Below, piece after piece: positions 23,763-31,021 of a DNA stretch of 40,147 bases (positions are counted from its first letter, which is position 1; each line of letters begins with the position of its first letter). This DNA comes from an uncultured Clostridia bacterium (GTDB taxonomy: Bacteria; Bacillota; Clostridia; Oscillospirales; Oscillospiraceae): NCBI GenBank assembly GCA_937892865.1, contig CALBJG010000120.1, positions 1 to 40,147 on the forward strand, in the 5' to 3' direction. Below the pieces are notes generated by a model. It saw nothing but the letters and a program-made list of their open reading frames with translations, made no database searches and was not told the DNA's origin. Both the position numbers and the translations under genes were made by a program.

Positions 23763-23795
23763 ATCCCCGGCAGGTTCGCCTGCCGGGGATTTTCT
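23763..23795 (+). terminator. Strong rho-independent terminator
   Basis: ATCCCCGGCAGG (23763-23774), TTCG loop, CCTGCCGGGGAT (23779-23790), then TTTCT. The outer arm resembles that of the terminator at 20881. The gap 23725-24073 otherwise holds only inverted repeat B and a -10 box. Confidence 0.92.
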
Positions 23796-23812
23796 GCGCC
23801 AACAACGCAATG

Positions 23813-23990
23813 AATTCTTGTTTATCGCTCAGGCGAAAACAAGAATAGTGCACAGTTCACAGTGCATAGTGCATAGTAAATGTGTGGCCTGCAGCCACTA
23901 TTTAAATCATTTTGCGAAGCAAAATACCTTAATTGTGCATTGTGCATTATGCATTGTGCCTTTCGAGCAACTGCTCGACAAACCGAAATT
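23813..23990 (-). repeat. 178-bp inverted repeat, copy B
   Basis: Reverse complement of copy A (20948-21125) with one mismatch, 2687 bp away. Like copy A it lies just downstream of a terminator. The 2.7-kb segment between the copies carries a complete unit: promoter, surface protein gene, peptide gene and terminator. Confidence 0.9.
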
Positions 23991-24030
23991 CGTATATGTA
24001 AATTTAGGGGTAGAAATATAAGGAAAGATA

Positions 24031-24039
24031 TGCTAAAAT
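24031..24039 (+). promoter_or_regulatory. Candidate extended -10 promoter
   Basis: TGCTAAAAT (TGn plus a -10 hexamer) 35 nt upstream of ATG 24074. No convincing -35. Confidence 0.45.
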
Positions 24040-24073
24040 GTTCCCGTTAATGACCTACAAGGAGGAAATGATT

Positions 24074-24979
24074 ATGAATAAGATCGGAAAGCGGCTGTTA
24101 GCGATCGTTTTGTGCTTTGCAATGGCGCTGTCACTTGCAGTGAGCGTTTCTGCCACAGAAGCCACAGATGAAACTCGCGGACCTGAAAAAGCAAAACCCG
24201 GCATATATGATTTTGTTCTGGAAGAACAGTATGTGTGGATCGACCGTGACCGTTTTAGTGGTAAAAGCCCTCACAGCGTTCATACAATAAACGCAGTGGA
24301 TGCTTACTATGAAGACGGCACATTGAACTGGAAATATGTTGCGGATAACATTGCTTTTATGCAATCTGAAACTGTTCAGGCAAACTCTGCAACCGCATTC
24401 GGAAGTACAGATACCTATAAATGGCGCGGTTTGCGCTTAGGCGCTATCACAAGATACGATGGTAAGAAATCCTATCCTGCCGGATATTGGTATGCATTTT
24501 CCTTTAAAGCGCCGGAACCCGGTCTTTATGATGTAAATCTGGACTTTATGTACCGCGAAGACGGCGCAAAGGTTGCGGAAGTTTATTACTTAGACAGTTT
24601 GTATACAGACTCCATTCTCATCGACAGAGAACTGAACGAATCTACTATGATCGCAACTGTGGATTTCAGCGGAAAGTCCGAGGATGGCAAAACCTATCTC
24701 CCCAAATCTACCGCCCTTGGACAGATCAATGTAACGGAAGAGGAGTTCGTTTTGGTGTTCCGGGCTGCGGAGAAGGTCAGTGATGCCTCTTGCTGCTATA
24801 TGGTGATCAACGGCATTACATTGACTCCGGCAGCGGGCAGTGTAGACAAGACGCCGAGCAAAGGCCCAATGAAAGCGGATAATGATATGACACTTTATCT
24901 CATTGCCGGTGGCGCGGCTGTGTTGGTTGCTGCCTCTGTGGTTGTTATTCTGGTTGCTACAAAGAAGAAAAAGAAGTAG
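24074..24979 (+). CDS. Tail-anchored surface protein with one copy of the unknown domain
   Basis: 301 residues. Signal peptide to about residue 26 (VSVSATEA). A single domain (about 35-255) carries the same landmarks as the two copies in the 21381 protein: YYEDGTLNWKY, YKWRGLRLGA, YAFSFKAPEPGLYDVNLDF and EEFVLVFRAAE. A short linker leads to a C-terminal membrane helix (LYLIAGGAAVLVAASVVVILVA) and a KKKKK stop-transfer tail. No LPxTG-type motif precedes the helix, so it is a membrane-anchored surface protein rather than a sortase substrate. ATG 24074 has GGAGG at 8 nt; the ATG at 24068 is too close to it. It may be the anchor for the larger secreted relative (inference). It lies just outside the inverted-repeat cassette. 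Confidence 0.78.
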   Translation: MNKIGKRLLAIVLCFAMALSLAVSVSATEATDETRGPEKAKPGIYDFVLEEQYVWIDRDRFSGKSPHSVHTINAVDAYYEDGTLNWKYVADNIAFMQSETVQANSATAFGSTDTYKWRGLRLGAITRYDGKKSYPAGYWYAFSFKAPEPGLYDVNLDFMYREDGAKVAEVYYLDSLYTDSILIDRELNESTMIATVDFSGKSEDGKTYLPKSTALGQINVTEEEFVLVFRAAEKVSDASCCYMVINGITLTPAAGSVDKTPSKGPMKADNDMTLYLIAGGAAVLVAASVVVILVATKKKKK

Positions 24980-24987
24980 GTCAAAGA

Positions 24988-25019
24988 AACGAGGCGTTGC
25001 AATGCAACGCCTCGTTTTT
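24988..25019 (+). terminator. Strong rho-independent terminator
   Basis: AACGAGGCGTTGCA (24988-25001) and TGCAACGCCTCGTT (25003-25016), followed by TTT. Confidence 0.92.
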
Positions 25020-25052
25020 CGAATTATGTCGAATAATGTAAGGTTATCCGTG

Positions 25053-25081
25053 TTGACAGACAGAAAGAACTGTGGTACAAT
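25053..25081 (+). promoter_or_regulatory. Sigma-A promoter of the cpsC/cpsD-like operon
   Basis: Perfect TTGACA (25053-25058), 17-nt spacer, TACAAT (25076-25081) with an extended TGG before it. Leader of about 65 nt. Confidence 0.85.
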
Positions 25082-25152
25082 TTCCATTGATAAAATGAAG
25101 GTTCTATGCAGTTCTGTAAGAACTGTTTTCGTTTGCGAAGGAGATTATACAA

Positions 25153-25893
25153 ATGAATGAAACTGTAGAAATTGACTTAAAAGAAATTTTTTCATTATTG
25201 AAAAATAAACTTTGGCTGATCGCAATATGCGCTGTTTTGGTAGCAGCTCTGGTATTTATGTACACTGCGCTCTTCGTGACACCTATGTATACCGCCCAAA
25301 TTTCTGTTTACGTTAACAACAGAACGGTCAACAGCAATAACAGCGGTATCGCTTCCGGTGACCTTGCCGTTGCAATCCAGTTGGTAAATACCTATATCCA
25401 TATTCTTCAGGACGATGCAGTTCTGGAGCAGGTGATCGAAAAGGCGAATTTGGACTACACGCCCGAACAGTTAAAAGGTATGGTGAAGGCGGAAGTGGTG
25501 GAAGACACGGAAGTGTTCCGCGTAGAAGTGTCCAGCCCGAAACCTGAACTTTCCGCACTGATCGCCAATACCATCGCGGAGATTGCCCCTGATGCCATTT
25601 CCGGTATTATTGAAGGCAGTAATGCGAAAGTATTTAGTCCCGCAAAGGTTCCCACAAAAACAAGTTCTCCCAACTATGCCCTGAATACGATCATTGGCGC
25701 CTTCGCCGGTGTTGTTTTGGCGGCGATTGCTGTGATCCTGCAAAATATGTTGGATGTGCGGGTTAAGGGTGAAGCGGATCTGCAGAAGATCTGCCCCATT
25801 CCGGTGCTGGGAATGATTCCGGAACTGACAGATGAGTCGCTAAACGGTAAAAAACGGACGCCGATAAACAAATTAGTGAAAGGCGGCAAGTGA
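25153..25893 (+). CDS. Wzz/CpsC-type polysaccharide chain-length and kinase-activator protein
   Basis: 246 residues with the Wzz layout. N-terminal cytoplasmic segment ends in TM1 (about 19-40, LIAICAVLVAALVFMYTALF). An extracellular domain (about 42-175) follows, opening with PMYTAQISVYVNN and containing a coiled region. TM2 (about 178-200, IIGAFAGVVLAAIAVIL) follows, then a basic cytoplasmic tail. The membrane-proximal PTKTSSPNYALN stretch before TM2 is the usual proline-rich motif. It lacks the ATP-binding domain, which is the separate next protein, as in Firmicutes. The pair controls polymer length and export through tyrosine phosphorylation. GAAGGAG lies before the ATG. The stop overlaps the CpsD start (TGATG). 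No glycosyltransferases follow. Confidence 0.9.
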   Translation: MNETVEIDLKEIFSLLKNKLWLIAICAVLVAALVFMYTALFVTPMYTAQISVYVNNRTVNSNNSGIASGDLAVAIQLVNTYIHILQDDAVLEQVIEKANLDYTPEQLKGMVKAEVVEDTEVFRVEVSSPKPELSALIANTIAEIAPDAISGIIEGSNAKVFSPAKVPTKTSSPNYALNTIIGAFAGVVLAAIAVILQNMLDVRVKGEADLQKICPIPVLGMIPELTDESLNGKKRTPINKLVKGGK

Positions 25894-26609
25894 TGAGAAT
25901 GCAAATGGAAAAGAAAACAAAACAAGAAACCATCAGCAGTTATATGGCGCAGCGGCGCAACATTTTGAATAAAAACAGCAACTTCTTTATGAAAGAAGCT
26001 TATAAGACCCTGCGAACCAATATTCGCTTTTTTCTGAGCCAGGAAGGCTGTAAAAAATTCTGTATTACCAGCAGCGCTATGGGAGAGGGTAAATCCATTA
26101 CCATTTTAAATCTGGCGATCTCCTTCGCAGAGAACGGTCAGAAAGTCCTGCTGATCGATGCGGATATGCGCCGACCTGCTATGGGCAGATTGCTGGTGGA
26201 AAAAGGCACTCCCGGCCTTTCCAATGTGCTTGCAGATCTGGCAACGGAAGAAGAAGCGATCCATAAGGAAGTATATCCTAATCTGGATATTCTTTTTGCC
26301 GGCGATATTCCTCCCAACCCCTCTGAATTGTTGGGCAGTGACCGGATGAAGCAGATGCTGAATAAACTCTCTGCCAATTATGACTATATCCTGGTAGATT
26401 CTCCCCCTGTCAATGCAGTTGCCGATGCGCGTGTTGTTGCAAGCCTGCTGGATGGCGTTTTGTACCTGGTTCGCCAGGATAAGACCGAGAAAGAGGCTGT
26501 TGCTCGCGGTATCAACCAGTTGAAATTGACAGATGCAAAACTTTTAGGTTTTGTGCTCAATGGAATCAACCCCGATTCTAAGAAGTATTATTACGCAGAG
26601 TACAATTAA
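25893..26609 (+). CDS. CpsD/CapB-type tyrosine-protein kinase
   Basis: 238-residue cytoplasmic BY-kinase. Walker A (SSAMGEGKS, about 60-68), Walker A' (LLIDADMRRP, about 86-95) and Walker B (YILVDSPP) are intact. The C terminus is a tyrosine cluster (KKYYYAEYN), the autophosphorylation tail. It partners the CpsC-like protein encoded just upstream; ATG 25893 shares one base with that gene's stop, and AAAGGCGG provides a ribosome site. The paralogue at the left edge of the window (3-380) implies a second polymer system on the same chromosome arm. A hairpin at 26617 separates it from the ABC exporter. Confidence 0.92.
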   Translation: MRMQMEKKTKQETISSYMAQRRNILNKNSNFFMKEAYKTLRTNIRFFLSQEGCKKFCITSSAMGEGKSITILNLAISFAENGQKVLLIDADMRRPAMGRLLVEKGTPGLSNVLADLATEEEAIHKEVYPNLDILFAGDIPPNPSELLGSDRMKQMLNKLSANYDYILVDSPPVNAVADARVVASLLDGVLYLVRQDKTEKEAVARGINQLKLTDAKLLGFVLNGINPDSKKYYYAEYN

Positions 26610-26616
26610 CCATTGT

Positions 26617-26650
26617 CATACCCCTGCGGCGACTGCCCAGGGGTATGTTT
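26617..26650 (+). terminator. Hairpin, likely partial terminator
   Basis: CATACCCCTG (26617-26626) and CAGGGGTATG (26638-26647) with an 11-nt loop and only TTT after. Read-through into the ABC exporter is plausible. Confidence 0.6.
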
Positions 26651-26666
26651 GATATGAGGGATAAAA

Positions 26667-28301
26667 ATGACAAAAAAAGGTAACAGCACATTTAGTGGAA
26701 TGAAGCAAATATTCTATCCATATCGCTGGAGCATTCTGCTGATCAGTGGATTGTCGATTATCAACGCATTGTTACTGGTTTCTGTAGCGGTAGTGATGAA
26801 ATATGTAATTGACTCGGCGATTAACGGAGAGAATATTTTTTATTGGAGTGCGCTGTTGGTTTTAAATTTAAGTGCAATCATAGTCGTTTATACGCTGAAT
26901 AATTGGTTGTGCAGCAGCAAAACCGATCAGTTTGCTGCCAAATTACGCTATGATCTGATGCATTCTGCCATTTATAGCAAAGATAGTAAACTGCAATCCT
27001 ATCACAGCGGCGAATTACTCAGCCGGGCTATGGAGGATGTGGCGACTGTTTGTGATGGCGCAATGAATTCGCTTCCGGCTCTGCTTGGCCAAATTGCCCG
27101 TTTGGTTGGCAGTTTTATTGCAGTGCTGATCATTCAACCGACGATCGCTGTGGTGTTGGTGGGACTTGTGATACTTATGGGTGTAACAGGCGCTGTTTTG
27201 CGGATCCCAATGAAGCGTCAGCAACGTCAGGTTCGCGCTGCAGACGAAAAAGTGATGTCCGGTATGCAGGAAAATCTGCAACAACTGGAACTTTTGCAAA
27301 GTTTACAAGTACAACCGCAGGCACTGGAACGTTTGCATAAGCGGATAAAAGAGAGTCTTCGCAAAAAATTTATTCGGCGGTGTTGGATTACTGTCAGTAA
27401 CAGCGGAATTGCGATCGTTTCCTATGCCAGTACCGGTGTGGTCGTGATTTGGGGCGCAATCAAATTGATTGCGGGCGCAATCACATATGGCGATCTTGCT
27501 TCTGTTATGGAATTGCTGGCTTTGTTCCGTGGTCCTGTTTTAGGTGTTTCCGGGCTGTGGACGCGTCTTGCGGCGGTAGAGGTCGCCTGCGAACGGTTGA
27601 TGAATTTGTTGGACATACCGACAGACGAACCCAAAAACAGCGAGCAGGAAGAATTAAATGTTACTGCTGTGGTGTTTGAGAATGTTACCTTTGCTTATTC
27701 CGGAGAGGAAACCGCGGTTGTTGAAAATTTCAGCGCATCTTTCCCTCTCACCGGATGGACATGCCTGACCGGCATTTCCGGAAAAGGAAAGACAACGCTT
27801 TTTAAACTGATGTTGGGATTGTATACCCCGCAACAAGGACGGGTGTACCTAAAGACGACTGCAGGAGAGATTGACTGTTCTGAACAGACACGGCACTTAT
27901 TTGCCTATGTGCCGCAGGATTATGCGATGCTGTCAGGAACAGTGCTGGAAAACCTGCAGTTGGTAGTACCGGATGTGACAGAGGAGACGTACACAAAGGC
28001 GTTGGAACTGGCGGATGCCGGATTTATTTGGGATACCGCTGCCGGTGTGCTGACCCACTTGGGTGAAAATAATACCGGTCTTTCCAAAGGACAGTTGCAA
28101 CGCCTGGCAATCGCCCGGGCGATCTTGATGGACCGGAAAATTTTCCTGCTGGATGAATGTACTTCTGCATTGGATGCGCAAACAGAGGATACGGTTTTAC
28201 GCAATCTAAAGGGCTTAAACAAGAGCGCAATTTTGGTGACCCACCGCCCACAAGCGGTGGAGGAATTGAAAAATGTGACTTTCGTTCCTATGGATCAATA
28301 A
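26667..28301 (+). CDS. ABC exporter, fused membrane and ATPase domains
   Basis: 544 residues. The N-terminal ~310 residues hold six predicted helices of the type I exporter fold (LLISGLSIINALLLVSVAVV, ALLVLNLSAIIVVYTL and others). The ATPase follows: Walker A GISGKGKTT, Walker B KIFLLDECTSALD, switch His in ILVTHRPQ. The signature loop reads LSKGQ instead of LSGGQ, a noncanonical change next to the signature serine. No C39 peptidase domain is present. GAGGG lies 6 nt before the ATG. It follows the cpsC/cpsD pair after a weak terminator. Substrate could be a lipid-linked glycan, a lipid or a peptide such as the nearby 39-mer; nothing in the sequence decides. Codon use is AT-richer than in the surrounding metabolic genes. 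Confidence 0.87.
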   Translation: MTKKGNSTFSGMKQIFYPYRWSILLISGLSIINALLLVSVAVVMKYVIDSAINGENIFYWSALLVLNLSAIIVVYTLNNWLCSSKTDQFAAKLRYDLMHSAIYSKDSKLQSYHSGELLSRAMEDVATVCDGAMNSLPALLGQIARLVGSFIAVLIIQPTIAVVLVGLVILMGVTGAVLRIPMKRQQRQVRAADEKVMSGMQENLQQLELLQSLQVQPQALERLHKRIKESLRKKFIRRCWITVSNSGIAIVSYASTGVVVIWGAIKLIAGAITYGDLASVMELLALFRGPVLGVSGLWTRLAAVEVACERLMNLLDIPTDEPKNSEQEELNVTAVVFENVTFAYSGEETAVVENFSASFPLTGWTCLTGISGKGKTTLFKLMLGLYTPQQGRVYLKTTAGEIDCSEQTRHLFAYVPQDYAMLSGTVLENLQLVVPDVTEETYTKALELADAGFIWDTAAGVLTHLGENNTGLSKGQLQRLAIARAILMDRKIFLLDECTSALDAQTEDTVLRNLKGLNKSAILVTHRPQAVEELKNVTFVPMDQ

Positions 28302-28316
28302 AAAATACGCCCTCCG

Positions 28317-28598
28317 TTGGGCAACACTCCGTAGCGCAGTATCGCCTGAAAGGACGTACTTTTGCGCCAGAACAGTGTCAAAAATGCTCGCAATCAACAA
28401 AGGATTCCTGTGCTTTTTTCCTTGTCTGACACAAAACCCCATTCTTTTCAGGTGCTAAGCAGTTTTGACGTGGAAACTTTTTTGATCAACAAACAACAAA
28501 ATTCCCGGAATGCTGACGCATTTCGGGAATTTTTTGTGAAGTTAAGCAGAAAAGGGGCCGTTCAAAGCCGATGCTGCGATACGGGGTGTTGCCCTTTG
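28317..28598 (+). mobile_element. MITE-like repeat element, copy 2
   Basis: Same orientation and nearly the same sequence as 9201-9480. The ends are GGGCAACACTCCGTAGCGCAG and the reverse complement of ...ATACGGGGTGTTGCCC. Differences from copy 1 include indel-free changes in both terminal repeats that mostly keep them pairable. No transposase. Confidence 0.8.
28498..28535 (+). terminator. Terminator-like hairpin inside repeat copy 2
   Basis: AAAATTCCCGGAATGC (28498-28513), loop TGAC, GCATTTCGGGAATTTT (28518-28533). Conserved with copy 1 except in the loop. Confidence 0.7.
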
Positions 28599-28611
28599 CG
28601 GAGGGCGTTGT

Positions 28612-29484
28612 TTATTCTATATGGGCGTGGTTGTTAATGTGATCTTCGCAGTAACAATGATAGCCTGCGCACCGGGAACAGTAACGGAATTCTAAATCCG
28701 GATGACTTACATCTGTTCTGCCACAAATCTCGCAGCGGTGGGTGTACACGGCTTTTGGCTTCTCTGTTTGTGTCACCCGGAATTGGATCGGCGGCTTTGT
28801 CTGCTGGGACGATGTTTGCCTTCCTTTTGGGGAAAACTTGATCCGCCAGGAGAGCGGGATTACGTTCAAAACATCTTTGCCGAAGAAAAGGAAATAATTT
28901 CCGATGGCAACTAAGGGGAACAAACTGTAAGGGAACAGACCGGCGGAAGTCAGTTGTACCACACTGAAAATTGTCAGGGCCAGGTCCACCAACGCAAAGA
29001 TCCAGGCTTTTACCGGAATGATATACAGTAGCAGGAAACGGGCATCGGGGTACATAGTGGCATACCCCAGGAATAAACTCATATTCAAATAAGAAATATC
29101 GGCCCGTCCGCCGAAGAACAGACAAAACACATCCATAAGGATCACACCGGTAAAATAAAACAGGTTAAACCGCAGGGTGCCCCATACATTTTCCATCGCC
29201 CTGCCCAATGTGTAATAGCAGAACAGTACGATCGCGGTTACTAAAATATGCCCGGCATCATATAAGAATATATAAGAAAACAGTCGCCATATTTGCCCCT
29301 GCAGGATCAGCGCCCGGTCAAAGCAAAGGATCTGATAGAGGGTATAACTTTGGTCGAACATACTCAAAAGGTATACGATCGCGCTGCCCAATGTGATATA
29401 CAGCATCAAATTGGGGATGCCTTTGGTGCGGTTTTGGTAGCAAAAACGCTCAAATTTCCTTCGTAGTTTATGCAAAATGGTCAT
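28612..29484 (-). CDS. Rhomboid/derlin-like membrane protein with C-terminal zinc ribbon
   Basis: 290 residues. Six or so membrane helices (about 25-210) include WRLFSYIFLYD after helix 1 and GRAMENVWGTLRFNLFYFTG, both typical of rhomboid-fold proteins. The GxSG serine motif of active rhomboid proteases is not seen, so it is probably a proteolytically inactive member. The cytoplasmic tail ends in a metal-binding module: CEICG (about 250-254), CSRCAGYHCYCEDH and a final His. Minus-strand AAGGAG directly abuts ATG 29484, which is too close. A TTG three codons later (29475-29473) has a 9-nt spacing and may be the real start. Single-gene unit, convergent with the ABC exporter across a repeat-bearing terminator. 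Confidence 0.75.
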   Translation of the reverse strand: MTILHKLRRKFERFCYQNRTKGIPNLMLYITLGSAIVYLLSMFDQSYTLYQILCFDRALILQGQIWRLFSYIFLYDAGHILVTAIVLFCYYTLGRAMENVWGTLRFNLFYFTGVILMDVFCLFFGGRADISYLNMSLFLGYATMYPDARFLLLYIIPVKAWIFALVDLALTIFSVVQLTSAGLFPYSLFPLVAIGNYFLFFGKDVLNVIPLSWRIKFSPKGRQTSSQQTKPPIQFRVTQTEKPKAVYTHRCEICGRTDVSHPDLEFRYCSRCAGYHCYCEDHINNHAHIE

Positions 29485-29576
29485 CTCCTTGGTAGATTGT
29501 TACTATGATACCAGTTTTTATAGGAAATGTCTACAAAGGATTTATGAATAATTCTGCCATAAATCGAAAAAAACAG

Positions 29577-29604
29577 TTGACTTTTTATAAAAAATGAGTA
29601 AAAT
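29577..29604 (+). promoter_or_regulatory. Sigma-A promoter of the riboswitch-metK transcript
   Basis: TTGACT (29577-29582), 16-nt spacer, TAAAAT (29599-29604), about 20 nt upstream of the riboswitch. Confidence 0.7.
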
Positions 29605-29623
29605 AAACACGAACTGCATACAA

Positions 29624-29756
29624 GCCTTATCAAGAGTGGTGGAGGGAACGGCCCAATGAAACCCGGCAACCTGCGAAAGCGTGGTGCCAAATCCGGCGGC
29701 AACGAGAGATGAGGATTCGATATACGCACATCGGGTCCGACGGTGTGCGGTTTTTA
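29624..29756 (+). ncRNA. SAM-I (S-box) riboswitch with terminator
   Basis: The aptamer starts CTTATCAAGAGTGGTGGAGG and contains the conserved GGCCCAATGAAACCCGGCAA and GGTGCCAAATCC blocks, ending GATGAGG (29708-29714). The expression platform is a hairpin CGCACATCG (29725-29733) / CGGTGTGCG (29741-29749) followed by GTTTTT. High S-adenosylmethionine should favour the terminator and switch off metK. Apart from this RNA and the promoter, 29485-29781 holds nothing else visible. Confidence 0.96.
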
Positions 29757-29781
29757 TTTGTACAGAAAGGATATAGATGTA

Positions 29782-30927
29782 ATGGAAAAAAGATTATTTA
29801 CTTCTGAATGTGTTACCTGCGGTCATCCCGATAAGGTAGCAGACGCAATCTCCGATGCCATTCTGGATGCTTGTCTGGCCCAGGACCCCGGTTCCCGGGT
29901 TGCTTGCGAAACGATGGTCACCACTGATTTCTGTTTGATCTGCGGAGAGATCACTACCAAGGCTGTAGTGGACTATCCTGCAGTTGCCAGAGAGGTGATC
30001 CGTACCATCGGTTATACGCACCCCGGTGACGGCTTTGATGCCGATTCCGTGGAGATCCTCTGTAAGGTACATACCCAGTCTGCAGATATTGCAATGGGTA
30101 CCAATGACGAGGTGGGCGGCGCCGGTGACCAGGGTATGATGTTTGGCGGCGCTTGTACCCATACCGAAGAATTGATGCCCCTGCCTGCAGCGCTGTCCCG
30201 GGCGTTGGCGAATCGCCTGACCCAGTGTGTGGAGAGCAACGATCTGCTCCGTCCCGACGGTAAAACCCAAGTAAGTGTGGAGTTTGATGAGCATGGCAAG
30301 GTGCTGGGTATTGATACCGTTGTGGTATCCATTATGCACAGTGCAGATTTTGAAATGAACGAGTTGCGCCGTTATATCCGGGAAGGTGTGATTGCCCCCG
30401 TACTGAAGGACTATGGCTTTGATATCACGGAGGTTGCCAATATCCACATCAATCCCACCGGTAACTTTGTCATCGGCGGTCCGAACGGTGATACCGGCCT
30501 TACCGGCCGTAAGATCATTGTTGACACTTACGGCGGCTATTTCTCCCACGGTGGCGGCGCTTTCTCCGGAAAAGATCCTACAAAAGTGGATCGTTCCGGC
30601 GCTTATATGGCCCGTTATATGGCGAAGAATCTGGTGGCAGCCGGCCTTGCCGAGCAGGTGCAGGTGCAACTGGCCTACGCCATCGGTGTTGCAGAACCGG
30701 TCTCTGTCCGTGTGGACAGTTACGGCACCGGCAAGATCGCTGACGAAGAAATGACAGCGTTGTTGCGCAAGACCTGTGATCTGACTCCCGGCGGCATTAT
30801 CCGCAAGTTGGATCTGCGCAGACCCATTTACGGCAAAACTGCGCTGAAAGGTCACTTCGGTGTATCCGACCGTCCTTGGGAGCAGACCGATCTGGCTGAC
30901 GAACTGAAAAAACTGGCAGGAATTTAA
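29782..30927 (+). CDS. metK: S-adenosylmethionine synthetase
   Basis: 381 residues, the normal family length. It converts methionine and ATP to S-adenosylmethionine in the cytoplasm. Signature segments: SECVTCGHPDKVADAISDA (His15 and Asp17 at the active site), GAGDQGMMFGGA (ATP motif) and GGAFSGKDPTKVDRSGAY (phosphate-binding loop). The frame extends upstream to 29743, but that part overlaps the riboswitch terminator. ATG 29782 with AAAGG upstream and the family-typical MEKRLFTSE start is chosen. It is controlled by the SAM-I riboswitch directly upstream and is monocistronic, ending in a strong terminator. Confidence 0.97.
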   Translation: MEKRLFTSECVTCGHPDKVADAISDAILDACLAQDPGSRVACETMVTTDFCLICGEITTKAVVDYPAVAREVIRTIGYTHPGDGFDADSVEILCKVHTQSADIAMGTNDEVGGAGDQGMMFGGACTHTEELMPLPAALSRALANRLTQCVESNDLLRPDGKTQVSVEFDEHGKVLGIDTVVVSIMHSADFEMNELRRYIREGVIAPVLKDYGFDITEVANIHINPTGNFVIGGPNGDTGLTGRKIIVDTYGGYFSHGGGAFSGKDPTKVDRSGAYMARYMAKNLVAAGLAEQVQVQLAYAIGVAEPVSVRVDSYGTGKIADEEMTALLRKTCDLTPGGIIRKLDLRRPIYGKTALKGHFGVSDRPWEQTDLADELKKLAGI

Positions 30928-30937
30928 ACTTTTTGTA

Positions 30938-30965
30938 AAGGAGTGGCTACGCCACTCCTTTTTTC
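30938..30965 (+). terminator. Rho-independent terminator of metK
   Basis: AAGGAGTGGC (30938-30947), loop TAC, GCCACTCCTT (30951-30960), then TTTTCT. Confidence 0.92.
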
Positions 30966-30985
30966 TATGAAAAGATAGAGAATTG

Positions 30986-30994
30986 TGTTACAAT
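30986..30994 (+). promoter_or_regulatory. Candidate extended -10 promoter of the YdcF-like gene
   Basis: TGTTACAAT (TGn plus TACAAT), 27 nt before ATG 31022. No clear -35. Confidence 0.5.
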
Positions 30995-31021
30995 ATATAA
31001 AAACACCGAAAGGAGTCTGCA

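Larger units (their letters stand above)
28307..28614. terminator. Second bidirectional terminator split by the same repeat element
   Basis: ACGCCCTCCG (28307-28316) pairs perfectly with CGGAGGGCGT (28599-28608). T-rich TTGTTTA follows, and A-rich sequence precedes the left arm for the minus strand. It lies between convergent stops at 28301 and 28612. The arm sequence differs completely from that around copy 1. Confidence 0.75.

Noticed and set aside
20948..23990. Classical phase-variable invertible promoter
   Set aside because: The promoter and its gene are both inside the repeats, so inversion would not switch expression on or off, and no recombinase gene is present. Kept only as a possible mobile or invertible cassette.
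29743..29781. Upstream extension of metK to 29743
   Set aside because: It overlaps the right arm and T-run of the riboswitch terminator and has no ribosome site; family members start at MEKRLFTSE or its equivalent.
29794..30855. 353-codon minus-strand frame opposite metK
   Set aside because: metK is certain on the plus strand, with its riboswitch. The antisense frame is a codon-bias shadow.
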